Shown here: piece after piece, positions 1 to 10,824 of the stretch
Layout: each line of letters opens with the position of its first letter
Numbering within the stretch: the first letter of the stretch is position 1
Origin: Sphagnum magellanicum
Taxonomy: Eukaryota > Streptophyta > Sphagnopsida > Sphagnales > Sphagnaceae
Direction of reading: 5' to 3'
Length of the DNA stretch: 64,000 bases
NCBI GenBank assembly: GCA_021904315.1
Contig: CM038907.1
Coordinates: forward strand, 20,529,223 to 20,593,222
Notes under the pieces: generated by a model
What the model was told of the DNA's origin: nothing
Databases searched by the model: none
What the model saw: the letters and a program-made list of their open reading frames with translations, nothing else
Program-made: the position numbers and the translations under genes

Positions 1-939
1 TTTCAATTTGGGGTTTAAAAAATGGTGGAGGCTTTCAAATTTGAATGATTAAATCAAGGTTGCTCATTTAAATTGTTGTGTTATGGGGAATTCACAATGT
101 ACAAACTTTCTTAAACAAGAAAACAAAGAATGTCTAAATACAAAAGTTTAAATTAAGTTTAAATATATAGTTCATCAATAAGAGAGTAAGGCACTGTACA
201 TGAGAAGTTCTTTTTGGAGCAACTAGAAAATGACCACCAAGAATAACAAAAGATTTTTCAGGTGAATACTTTTTGTATGTTATGAAATAATGGATTATTA
301 AATTTTTGATATTATAATTGGGAATATTTTACATATATTTTAGGTATATTTTCATTATTCGATTCTTTTCACCTTATAGGGTTATTTGTATATTTCAAGA
401 TTTATAAAAATTTGTAGCAAGATATGTTTAATGCCTTGCTTTTACTTTGCACAATTTAATAAAAAAAAAACAAAGATTTACAATGTTAGAAATATTTGCA
501 TGATAAATTTGTTTAACAACTTCTATTACATGTGCTTGACTTTCTCACAAGTCAAAGAAAATTGTTGCACAATGAAACTTTTCAAGTGAAAATTTAACAT
601 TTGCATGGGAGGGTTTAAAGTTTGGAGTTGAGAAAGATAAGTATACATCAACATTGTTCTTGAAATAACAAATATGGTGTCCTTAGAAGGTTATAACATC
701 AAGGTAGGAGCTTCAAATTTTGTGGAATTCAATATAAGAATAATGAAAAAAGTTGCTAGGTGAAGACAATTGTTGAATGCTCAAGTTGGGGGAAAAAAAT
801 GCCCAAAAGGAAATCAAATACAATGACATTGTCACGAGAAATGAAAAAAAATCATTACACCAAAACATGGAATCCATGACAATATTTTATGACTATTATC
901 CAAGCTTGGTCATCTAATTGTATGAAATAGTCATACGAG

Positions 940-1250
940 ATTTTAATCATGATTATGTGACTTTAATCCTAGTACCTAGCTAAGCCTTAAGTTAACAAGT
1001 CTAGATAGATTTAAATAGACCCTAGTTAACTACCTAGGTAGCCTCAAAAAGTAGGCTATATGTAAACCTTGTGTAACCCCTAGGTAAATCTTAAATAAGC
1101 CTAGGCTAGGTAAGTCAATAGGCTAGGCTAGCTAGGGCTACCTAGGACTATGTAAACCCTAGCTATCTAACCTGCCTAGGTAGCCCTAGATGTGACCTAG
1201 GTAGGAATGAGGAGGGTTAACTGAATGGGCTATCCCTTTGTGATGTAGCT
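940..1250. repeat. CTAG/CCTAGG-rich degenerate repeat
   Basis: The self-complementary tetramer CTAG, mostly within cctaggtag or taggctag, recurs far more often than in flanking DNA. No fixed period is visible. Similar but weaker CTA/TAG-rich patches lie at 35700-35900 and 59790-59930. It looks like a decayed simple repeat. Confidence 0.55.
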
Positions 1251-1295
1251 AGGTTTTAACTTTTAACAATAAGTCTTCAATGTAGGTTGAGTTGT

Positions 1296-1396
1296 AAGTA
1301 GTCTAGAATACTCAACAACTTGGATGGATCACCCGGCAACCATGCAAACTTGGACACTTGCCATCCAAGCTGAGCTTAGCACCTTGGCTCTAGAAT
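1296..1396 (-). ncRNA. possible 5S rRNA-derived relic (pseudogene or SINE head)
   Basis: Read on the minus strand the segment has gctaagctcagcttggatgg followed about 25 bases later by ttgccgggtgatcc. This resembles the plant 5S internal promoter order: A-box (AAGC..GCTTGG) and then the C-box region (GGATGGGTGACC). The match is partial and the 5' half of a 5S gene is not evident, so it is at best a decayed copy or a 5S-headed SINE. Confidence 0.25.
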
Positions 1397-2234
1397 AATG
1401 TCATTAGAGATACGTGGAAGCACCCAACAATGGTCCTGACTTGAAACTATTGAAGTATTTTAAGGATATAAAAATGTTCATTTTTGCTAAAGTTTTTGGG
1501 AGATGGCCCAACTAACACTTTCTTCATTTTCCTGTTTTTGAGGAAAGGATATTTTTTCCCTCAACAGGCCTACAGTTTGCATTCAGTTGGGCTTTTCAAA
1601 TTCGAGGTGTAATGCATGTTGATGGCAATAAATGAATATATGAAGTTGGGTGACTGAATTGTCATGATTTCTTGGACCTTTCTTTTCGAGGAAAACAATC
1701 AATTCATGGCAAAAACGGATTTCTTTTTTCTCCCATTGCCTACTCCACATCCTGAAGGCCCACAAACTCCACCAACACGGACCTTTTGGTTGCATGCTGA
1801 TGACTCTTTAGTACTACACTCTTTACTTTACCCTACCGAGATCATCCTACCGAGAGCATCCCCACCGGTGCTCAGTATGTGAACTTGCCAAAATAATTCT
1901 CACATCCAAGTTTAGTTATTTACTTTTTTGCAACCCCACCCATATAACTGAAATGACGACTCTACATAGGTGGGAACTCCTAATAGCAAACCACCTGGAC
2001 CATTCATGATGATTAGCCAATCAAAAACAAGGATCATCAGTCAAATCATATTTATTACACTCTTCTCTAGCATGTGCACATTTTTGCTGCGCTTTTTACC
2101 AGCCTCAGCAAACTGAGCAAAAATACAGGGGGAAAACCATTTTCCTCAGTCACACTGGCAATATAATACAATAGAATACAATACAACACAACATAATACT
2201 ACACACATGTCAATGTGCTACTTGAAGAAGATTT

Positions 2235-2670
2235 TTTTTCTTTTCATATTTTGTTAATAGCCAAATTTGGCTAAATCAGCTTATGACAAACTACATCCCA
2301 AAATTGAAAGCAAAAAAAGAACACTGATTTGGACTGTCCTTTTAGTTTGAGGGCAAAATTTCATCACTTTTAAAAATATTAAAAATGAGGTAAGTAACAG
2401 TGTGCTTTTTTTTTTTTTTTGGCTCGAATTTTCGCCAAATGGCGAATTGTTTTTCAAAATGAAGAGAATGTACTGTTTTTCTGGTTTTTTCGTTGCCAAA
2501 TTTCGAAAGAGAGTTTCAATTTTTTTAATATAAAAACCGCCAGACTCTGTACTGAGTTCAATAGGTAGCCCAAAATACAGAAGGATATGTTTTTACTTTC
2601 ATAAAATTTTTCACCAAATCTGGCTAAATCCTCTTAAGGATGATCGCCACTTTACATTATAAAGCAGGTC
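2235..2670 (-). repeat. two copies of the dispersed 'tagccaaatttggcta' repeat
   Basis: Segments at about 2240-2300 and 2590-2665 carry, in reverse orientation, the family pattern: a spaced tgatgta..aaagtggcgatcatcc block followed by the near-palindromic core ttagccaaatttggcta and then an atatgaaag-like tail. Other copies lie near 35030, 44235, 55165 and 63940. These two sit directly upstream of the LUL leader. Confidence 0.55.
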
Positions 2671-2689
2671 TATTATTTCCCCTCCTCGT

Positions 2690-3567
2690 GTCGAATTTTC
2701 GCCGTTTTGCGCGAAATTTTGTTTTAACAGGCATACCAAAAAACGCTCAGGAATCTTCTTCTTCTTCTTCTTCGTCTTTTTTGTCTTCTTTGTGGAACGC
2801 ATTTGTGCCTTAGGGTTTCGCGTGGTCGTGTGTATTCGGAAGGAAGTGTGGCGGACGCTGGGAGAGTTGGTGTGGCGATTCAAGTAAGGAGGAAGGAGGG
2901 AGCGAAGGAGCGAGCGAGCGACGGAGATTATCGTTGGAGTTTTTCTTTTTTAAGAAGAATTTCGTAGGGTTGTTGGGGACGGTGCGTGTGCGGGGAGTAC
3001 GTATGCGAGTTTGAGACGGCCTGGGAGTATCGGGTCTTTCTTGAGCAGGAAATTAGCAAAAGAGGGAGATTGGGATTATTTTTGTGGCGTGTTCTAGGTG
3101 GTGATAGAAGATTTAAATTGACGGATCAATTGGTGGCGGGCGAAGGAATATGGGGCCTTTATGTCGGAGGATTTGTGTTTCTATTGATTGCGCCGTCTCT
3201 TTTGTCTGTTAATCAACGGAGAAAGGTATGCTGTTATGTTTTCGGACCTGTAGAGAAGCAAGGCAACCGGGAGATTTCGAAGGAAGTTTCATGTTGTTAG
3301 TGCTATAGTTGTGGGCACTGCGGATTTGCTCGTCTTGTTTGAAGGCAGCGGGACAAGTTTTTACAACGGGGGTTAAAGGTGAAGTCCGAGCTCTGACAAC
3401 TTGTTTTGCGAGGATTTCTTATCAGGAGGCTTTTATTGAAGCTTAGCGGGGAAAAAAAAATTGTGTTAAACTTCGAACTGGGAAAATAAAAACCGAACAC
3501 TTCATCAGAATTTGATTTTGGAACCTCTGCATCTTGTTGTATATTGAAAAGAGTGGCCTTGGACAGG
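2690..3567 (+). promoter_or_regulatory. probable promoter and 5' leader of the LUL gene
   Basis: Composition changes sharply from AT-rich to balanced or GC-rich, with gcgagcgagcgacgg near 2910-2925, typical of the start of a plant housekeeping gene. No clear TATA box is seen. The frame at 2986-3300 has no recognisable product and is best read as leader. Whether the leader is spliced is not clear. Confidence 0.45.
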
Positions 3568-6465
3568 ATGGGGGGTGCACCGAGCAGCCGACGGCATAAC
3601 CGAATCCAGCATAATCCAGGGATGCAACAACACTCTCAGGCAATTCCTCCACCTGCTGGATACCCAGCAACACATGCAATTCCTCCTCCTGGTCCTGCCC
3701 CTTATCCAGGCCCGGCTCCCTACACTGGACACCACATGCCATATTACTATCCTCCTAATTACAATGGAATGATGCCTCCTGTTCAGTATTTCCAGCAAGG
3801 TTTTAATCCCAGTAATGGACAGTTGCTTATGAATGGGCCACCCTCAGGTCACAGACCAGCAGGTCCTGTGCCTCAACTTGCCCTGGCTGGCATCCCAGAT
3901 GTTGCAGAGCACCAGAAAGCTAACACAATCCAGAATGATGTCAATTTGAAGAAGGCAACTCTACGGCTGGAGAAAGATGAGGAGAATCCAGGATTTCATC
4001 TTGTAGCATTCTCATTCGATGCCACTGTGTCTGGAAGGTATGTTGTTATCTGTCTCTGTGCAACTCACCTCCTTCCTCCTCTGCATAAACTAGAGTATTA
4101 AGTCTTGAGTACTACACCTCTATGTCTGAATTGTGTGCATGGGTGCCTATGGGGTAGAATAATAGTAGCTGCATGAAGAAGCATGCTTTTAGCTGCCTAA
4201 CTGTAATGTGAGAACATGATCTTTCTACTATAATTTGAGCAGAACAGGGGGTAAGTTTGAATTGATGCTTCTGGTCATCTGGAATTGAAAGTCAAATGGC
4301 CCAGGTATGGTTTTTGTGCATGGAACTGTACCCATGTTGTGGAGGTTCAGTTTGAGTCAGTATAAGGTGTTAAGATGCACTACTTGTTATCTCAATTTGC
4401 ATCAGTCAATCAGCCAGTACCTAGAATGATACTGAGGATGTATCTTCTATGGTCAACAATTTGAAATGCCTCTTATCCTGGTGAATCTGACATCCTCCTA
4501 TATGAGTAACTGCTTCTGGTACATAGGGACATATCAAAGCAGGAAATCTATGTGTGCATCAGAGACAGTGGAGGTAACACTCCAGTAATCTTGCAAATAT
4601 CGAAGTAGCATTCTGTATGGCTTGGTGGGATGGGAAATAGAAGAGGTTTTCTGGTTAAAGATCTTTGGAGAAACGCTTATTTTTGACAGCATGGCTTTGG
4701 ATGTAAGCTATCCTGATTGGAAGATTGTATTCACATAAGACCTTGAGATTAATTTCTCTGGCTTTATCTGGGACAAGAGGCAAATATAGAGGAAGATGTA
4801 AAAGGATGGGAAGTCATAGAGAGTGGCTGGATTTCAAATTTGGTGGTCTTCTTTTTTAATCCTGCAGATGAAGCTGCATATCCTTGGGTTTGTTATTATT
4901 TCATAATGTAGACAGTAATTGCTTGGCTCTTTCATCTTTTGAGTGGTAGAGGGGCACATTCACTGTTGGAATGTTCCGCTTGTAACAGCGCAGCTGTGAA
5001 CTAGACTTGGTGATTTTGTATGTTTTTCCAGATCAAATTACCTGGGATTTCTCAGTGAAAGGCAGCTGTATTACATCATCTACAGACTTGTGGTTTAGAA
5101 GAAACTGTTCATGTTTTTCAAAAGACCATGTCATTTGGCATGGAGGAGGATTGTTTGACACATATTGCAGATTAATAGATTGACTCAGTGCCTAGTTAGG
5201 TGGAAATATGCAAAGGGACCAGTTTGTAGCATGTGAAATGCATTATTTGGTGGTTCATTTGTTCATAATGTTGCTAATGTTATTCCTTTGGTTGCAGCAT
5301 TTCCATTTTCTTCCTTGCAAAAGAAGGAGATAATTGCAGTCTGACTTCGCTTAAACCCCACATCTACATGCCAATTCGTGTACATTTTGAGAAAGGATTG
5401 GGTCAAAAGTTTAAGCAAGCACCAGGGACCGGTGTTGATCTTTCCTTGTTTGATGAGAAAGAGTTGTTGAAGGAACACTTAGAGGAGAATGTGTTTCCCC
5501 TGGTGGTTCGGACAGAGACAGTGCCCAGGAGCCCTCCTCCTGATGTGCAATCAATTGAGAATGAATCCTTGGGTGCACCCTTACCAAAGTGGGTTCACTC
5601 ACAGACTACACAGGCTGTGATTGAAAAGAAGGATGATGGAGACTATCGGGTGCGTGTGGTAAAGCAGATTATTTGGGTCAATGGTACCCGGTATGAGCTA
5701 CAGGAGATCTATGGGATTGAAAACAGCGGACCCAGTAGTGGGTTTGATGACAGTGATACCGGAAAAGAATGTGTGATCTGTTTGTCAGAACCCCGTGACA
5801 CTACAGTGCTGCCATGCAGACACATGGTATGACCCCTATTGGTTTCTTTTCTCTATTTGTGAGAAAGTATGTCCATTGGAATTGAGCTTGTGACGTTTAC
5901 TGTAATGCTCTACATTTGCTGCTTGGGTCTTGAGCCTGAAGTGAAGTATGGAATCACCAGCTTCTTAATGTTACCAGAATGCCTGAGTTGGAGAACACAA
6001 TCTGTCTGCTTTACCATCTGATCTGCCTAGTAAGCAGGAGGTCATGTGCAGTGAATAGGGGCTATATGTCTAGATGGTTGCTACATAGCTGTTTACTTCA
6101 AATGAAGAATACATCTCTCTTGTAAAGACCACAAACTACGTTGTCACAAGTGTGGCAACCATGTGCTGCTTAGTAAGCTGGAGGTACTGGAAAGAGTTCC
6201 ACCAGCAAGGAGGAAGTTCTGGATTTCTATTTGATTTGATGAGTTGTTTGAATTATCTGTTTTTTTAGACATGATCTAACAGGGTGGGTTTGGTTGCCAG
6301 TGCATGTGTAGTGATTGTGCCAAGGTGCTCAGGCATCAGACCAACCGTTGCCCCATTTGCCGAACCCCAGTGGAGCGCTTGCTAGAGATAAAAGTGCCAA
6401 AGAATGACTCAATTGACATGGCCAGTGGGATGGAGTCAAGTACTGTTGGGTTGACTGCAGGTTGA
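3568..6465 (+). CDS. LUL: LOG2/LUL-type RING E3 ubiquitin ligase (N-myristoylated)
   Basis: Three exons: 3568-4037, 5298-5826 and 6301-6465, with junctions AAG|gtatgt, gttgcag|CAT, ATG|gtatga and gccag|TGC. Together they give 387 residues, almost exactly the usual LUL length. I chose ATG 3568 because it gives MGGAPSSRR, a Gly-2 myristoylation start as in Arabidopsis LOG2/LUL; upstream in-frame starts are not ATG. After a Pro-rich N-terminus comes the family domain ([19 protein letters not shown], then [18 protein letters not shown]) and a C-terminal [23 protein letters not shown], then CMCSDCAK and NRCPICR. Intron 2 splits the RING just after CRHM. The family ubiquitinates membrane-linked targets; LOG2 acts with GDU1 in amino-acid export. 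All RING cysteines and the histidine are present and no lesion is seen. Copies of a dispersed repeat lie upstream. Confidence 0.95.
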
Positions 6466-7078
6466 GGAACCAGCAACTAGAAAGAGCTGAACTATGATGC
6501 ACTTCTCTGTGGGATTTTGGCTGCCAGAATATGTGCAGATGGTGGGGAATGTGGAAGATTAGTACAATATGGACTTGTGGAGGCTAATAGATGAGCTAAG
6601 TGTCTTGAGTCTGAACAAGCTCAGTGAGATATTTACTTTGAACAAGCAAGAAGGGTATAGGTTTTTCTGAAAGCAAGTATCTAACTCATTCATGCAACAA
6701 GGGAAACAAAAGTGTCCTCAATTGTCTGATGTCAAAATGTAGTATATGTAGTAGTTTGACTGCAGAGCCTTCAGTATTTGCAACTCCGTACTAGACCACA
6801 AAGTGTGGTAGAATTAAGACATGGTGTTTAGTAGGAGTAGGTACAGTAGCCTTAGGATAGGCAGGAACGTACATTTTCAGCAGCCAATTTCTCCCCTTGT
6901 TTTGTGTATTTTACTACAGAGAGGAGAGAGTCAAGTCTGAAGTAGCAACTCAAGCTACTTGTCTGGGCAGGACATGTTTCCAGTTGTTTGCATGGTCATG
7001 CATATATACAAGATGTTTTGCCAAGTCTGTTGCATTACAGTCTTATCATGGCTTGAATTCATGAGAAATGGAAATGTC

Positions 7079-7084
7079 AATAAA
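7079..7084 (+). terminator. candidate polyadenylation signal of LUL
   Basis: AATAAA lies about 615 bases after the LUL stop, at the end of a moderately AT-rich 3' region without open frames. It is the only perfect AATAAA noted in that stretch, so it is a reasonable 3' end; a plant near-upstream element can be looser than this. Confidence 0.4.
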
Positions 7085-7089
7085 CTGGA

Positions 7090-7860
7090 TTAATTTCAAA
7101 AGATTCTGTGTTGAACCCTGAGTTAAACTATTGATAGTTTGAAGAAGTTAGTCATTTGAAACAATTGATCTGGCTCTCTGAGTCAGCTGTCAGATAGTAT
7201 GCAACCCACAAGATGGAAGAACAGCAACATGGCTGCATGACCTAAGATTTAAGTTCCCCATGTGATAACACAGGGGCAGCTTCAACATATGTCTGTTGAG
7301 CAATTAATTACTCAAGGTTGCCACTGCATGCCCTGGCTGACTGCAAGCAATGAACTTGGCTACACAATTAGCAATCCCCATTCCATGTCAAAAGACCTGA
7401 CAATCTTGGAATCATGATGCAGATAATTTGACTGTACTGAAGGGCCAATTACTCCCAATGGGTAAGCAACACCAAAATGTAAACAAACCTTTCAACCTGC
7501 CCAATTGGTAGACAGAAAAACCATTTGTATATTTACTTCCCTCGCCTCAACAAAAAAATTGACAGGCATAATGTGACAATACTTCCTAAGGACTGCTCAA
7601 GTACTTAATGGTGGCAAACTTTGACACCCAGTTTTGTTCAGAACTTTTGTTTGATTCCACTATATACATACTTTCGCAAAATTACAGTTTGGTTCCAATC
7701 TACATAATTTTGCTAATTTCATGGTGTAAGGAAGACACCTCCACTAAAAGCAAAATTGTATTTCTTTATCAACCTTAGGGAATTAATCTCTTCCACAAAA
7801 TAGAGGAAGCTTTTCCACAAAGATCCTTCTGGTGCAGTTGCCATTTCCAAAACTGTTTTT
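7090..7860. other. intergenic, nothing recognised
   Basis: No coding-like frame, tandem repeat or terminal inverted repeat was seen between the LUL 3' end and the UGT relic. Confidence 0.5.
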
Positions 7861-7866
7861 AGTTCT

Positions 7867-8679
7867 TCAATGTTCTTCTTGATAATTTAACCCCTTTGTG
7901 TCTTCCATCAACAGTTGGATAATCCTTTCAATCTCCTCATGTCCAACTGCCTGAGTTGGATCCTGGATGTTGTTGAAGATGTCAACAAATAGCATCAAAT
8001 TTATCATGTGATTAGCCCAAAGTGGCCACGCAATCATTGGCACTCCCATGGCCAATACTCTCTCCAGGATTGCACAGTATGTTGTTAGCTGGGAGGTTTG
8101 TGCAGGGTTAACAAAGAAATATAAACCAACTGTGAGGACATGGATCCATGATGTGCTAGCTCAAGAAATTGCTGTAGTCTCTAGATAGAACTTTAGACAG
8201 ATAGAGAAAAAATGGAGTGACCCTAGAGATGTTCCTTTAATTATCTGTGTACCTGGGTCCAGGGAAAATAGAATTCAGAGATGATGCACACTGGAGGGCG
8301 AAGATGAGGAGAATCTGGGGATTCATCAATGCCCTTGGATACACTGGCTTCATTCAACTCCATCAAGTGCTAATTCATCAGATCTCCGAGTGGATCTCTC
8401 AGCTTCTGAATAACTAGAACTATCAATTGAAAATGATCAACATTGATATCTGAATCAGGGAAGTCAAGAGCAACGACTCGAATATATTATCATGGGCAAC
8501 TTCCAAGCTGCTTTTGTTTTCCAGTGCTACTGCTTGCCACATTATGGCGGAGTAATTAGTTGCTGTGATGACAGTGGTGGTATGCCCATTCCTTGCCAAC
8601 CATCCTTAGTAAAGGAATAAAGCGAGTGTGGTGACCTCCTTCAGGAAAGGACAGGTCCTCCTCCTCCCTTGACTGACAT
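7867..8679 (-). pseudogene. UDP-glycosyltransferase (GT1/UGT) pseudogene
   Basis: Pieces of a plant family-1 UGT lie in the right order on the minus strand. An ATG at 8679 opens MSVKGGGGPVLS, followed by a stop and then in another frame EGGHHTRFIPLLRM and GHTTTVITATNYSAIM (the GHvTPllhLa / GHTVTVvTT block of UGT N-termini). At about 8250-8300 is PPVCIISEFYFPWTQ, matching UGT CIISDFFLGWTQ. The C-terminal piece 7867-8080 has ERVLAMGVPMIAWPLW, the part after the PSPG box, ending GLNYQEEH. There are several frameshifts and stops, the HCGWNS half of the PSPG box is degraded, and the total is far below the usual ~450-490 residues. Family-1 UGTs glycosylate secondary metabolites or hormones; this copy cannot do so. 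Confidence 0.8.
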
Positions 8680-9955
8680 GGTTCAATTCCTTATAAGATG
8701 TCATGATGGTAATTTTGCAGCTCCTCTGGATCTTCTGAATCTGAAGCAATATCGATCAGGTGATGCATTGGAAAAGTTGATCAATCAAATGTCGAAAAAG
8801 ACCTTGAACCGTAATGAAAATTCCAAGAGTTACAACTGCTGTTCCTCAGGAATCCATCACCTCAAAGACACAAGTTTTAAATTGTCTCCATCTTGACTCC
8901 ATCTCTCTGCAAAGATCTTGATGTACTCACAGGTGGCAGTCAGCAATCATTCGTCACCCCATAGAAATGTACTCTAGCGAAGAATCAATCTTATTCAAAT
9001 GCTAGACTTCGTCAATTGGTTAATTGACCTTCACTCTCTGTCTACTCTTGCAGAAGCTACAGAGGAGTCACAGTGAGATCGCTGAAGGAGGTACTGACCA
9101 TCAGAGAGCTCCTCCCATTCACAAGAGGCCAAAGAGCTGAAGACGAAATAGTAGCTCAGAGAGACAGACAGAAAGAGACCCACCCAGCAAACATGGTGCT
9201 GATGTTCGGTTTACCCCTACTTTACACCTCTGCAGCTGTTAAAGAAAAAAGAGTGCAACAAAAAGAGTGCAACAGGCATCATCATCGGCGTGGTATTTCC
9301 TTGAGCTCCACCACCAGCAAATCCCCAACCAGACCATCATTCTTGCAGAACTGTAATCAATGAAGCTGAGGTCAAGCAGCAGGGCCACAGTGAGCTGTAA
9401 AAGAGTCAGCAAAGGTATACAATGTCACTTACACATAACGTTTAACACTGCTCTTGCCCTTCTCTTAGTTGACAGCATCAGGGTATGCAAGCACACTACT
9501 GTAATACGAATATGCAAGGATGCAACATAACCAGCATGATTTCCCCCCCTAACAATGGATTCTCAAAGAAAAAAATCTTCTCATAAACTAACCTCGCTTT
9601 TGATATTACCATGCTTTGTTTACACAGCTGTAAAACGAAGCGTCAGTAGGTGTGCGTTTTGCTTCGTTTACACTGTCCAGTTCCAAGTTTCTTCACTTCC
9701 CACTGCAAGGAGGTAGCGAATTTTGGGATCTTGATCAATCTTCAGTCTGCACCAGCTCGTATTGGGGTGAGTCCAGATGAAGAGAATGAAATCATCGAAG
9801 CTGATAGAGAACAGTGATGGGTCTTCAAAGACATTTTAACAAGATCTTCTGGCCATGTTTGTGCGAATTAGCGAGATCGGGAGGTCGGGTTCGCTGAATT
9901 TTGCGGATGGGTTCTGGTGTGTTCCCGGAGGATCTCGTGAAGCACGCATCGCCTA
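8680..9955. other. intergenic, no gene recognised
   Basis: The open frame at 9073-9363 (+) is low-complexity and matches nothing I know. On the minus strand at about 9670-9830 there is a short coding-like run (DPSLFSISFDDFILFIW) ending at a stop; its family is unknown. It could be a further exon relic of the fucosyltransferase-like or UGT pseudogenes. Confidence 0.4.
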
Positions 9956-9959
9956 CGCA

Positions 9960-10400
9960 CTCAAGGAGAGATGCTCGAGACTCCTGCGCTGAGCTGCTGC
10001 AGCGACGACAGGCCCGCACTAATCACCAAGCTCTAATCACAATTAGCATTTTGCAGAACATCTTCTACAGCAGAACCTGACATCCAGTACTTTTACAAGA
10101 TGAGGTGCAACATCAGAAGCAGCATAAAGCATTGAGACTTGGTAAAAGTTTTTGCACGAGAGCTTGAAACAGAAGAGACATGAGATGAGCAGTCTACCAC
10201 CGCTGGTGACCAATGAGCTGCGAACCAAGAGCAGAAGCTGGTGGGTACGGAGATGAGATGCTGGAACTTCTGTCAACGGAACCTCTGCGGCTGCTGAGAG
10301 TAGTAGCGTCCGCCATCGCTGAGCAGCAATAACAACAACCCTGCGCCAAGCACAAACGCCAGCAAGGACAGTCCCAGGATCTTGGTTTTGATTTCTGAGG
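9960..10400 (-). pseudogene. probable xyloglucan-type fucosyltransferase (GT37) pseudogene
   Basis: Three pieces in different minus frames follow the order of plant galactoside 2-alpha-L-fucosyltransferases. At 10395-10318 a cytosolic/TM anchor reads KTKILGLSLLAFVLGAGLLL. At 10201-10076 a run contains SGGRLLIS and KLSCKNFYQVSMLY, resembling the family's GGLL.SGFDE.SC.SRYQS.LY block, with PHLVKVLDV where PS.YLVSKLR is expected. At about 10019-9963 comes CGPVVAAAAQRRSLEHL, resembling CGP.T.AY...L. The catalytic C-terminal two thirds is not visible. GT37 enzymes are Golgi type II proteins that fucosylate cell-wall polysaccharides. The match is from memory and weak in places; an alternative is an unrelated type II membrane protein. 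Confidence 0.4.
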
Positions 10401-10824
10401 CATTGGGCCCTTTTCTCTTTTTTTTTTTCCTTTGGGGGGCGCGGGGGGGGAGGGAGGGGTTGGTTTCTGCCCCCCTTTTCCCCCTTTTTTTTCATGGGTG
10501 CTTCGCCCTCTGTTTCTCGTATCTCGGTCTCTTCTTTCCCCCCTCCCTCCGTGCCGGCTTTCAGCCTTTGTTTCGCCTTCTTCGCCCCCCTTTTCAGTAT
10601 GGTTGCTTCAGCTTAGTTGTCAGGTGTCCCAATAAACTTGTGCACAACACTTGACAACAGTTCATATATGATTCTATGTTACAGATTGTATCATCAACTA
10701 TTCAGCTATTTGGAGTTTGGATGCTGATTACAAGGCAAAGTTCCTTGACTAAGACATTAATTCGAGGAATTCAACTGCAGTATACAGTGAAAATAACCTT
10801 GTAATTCAACAGTCGTCAGCAGGA

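Larger units (their letters stand above)
1..2230. other. AT-rich intergenic DNA, no gene seen
   Basis: No open frame here has a recognisable product or convincing splice sites; those present are short and fall in AT-rich DNA. The stretch contains a CTAG-rich block and a 5S-like segment, listed separately. From about 2100 on it approaches the promoter side of the LUL gene. Confidence 0.6.

Noticed and set aside
2986-3300. 104-codon frame upstream of LUL
   Set aside because: Lies in the likely leader, begins without a convincing context and has no known domain.
9073-9363. 96-codon plus-strand frame
   Set aside because: No recognisable domain, no splice or promoter context, ordinary length for chance in this composition.
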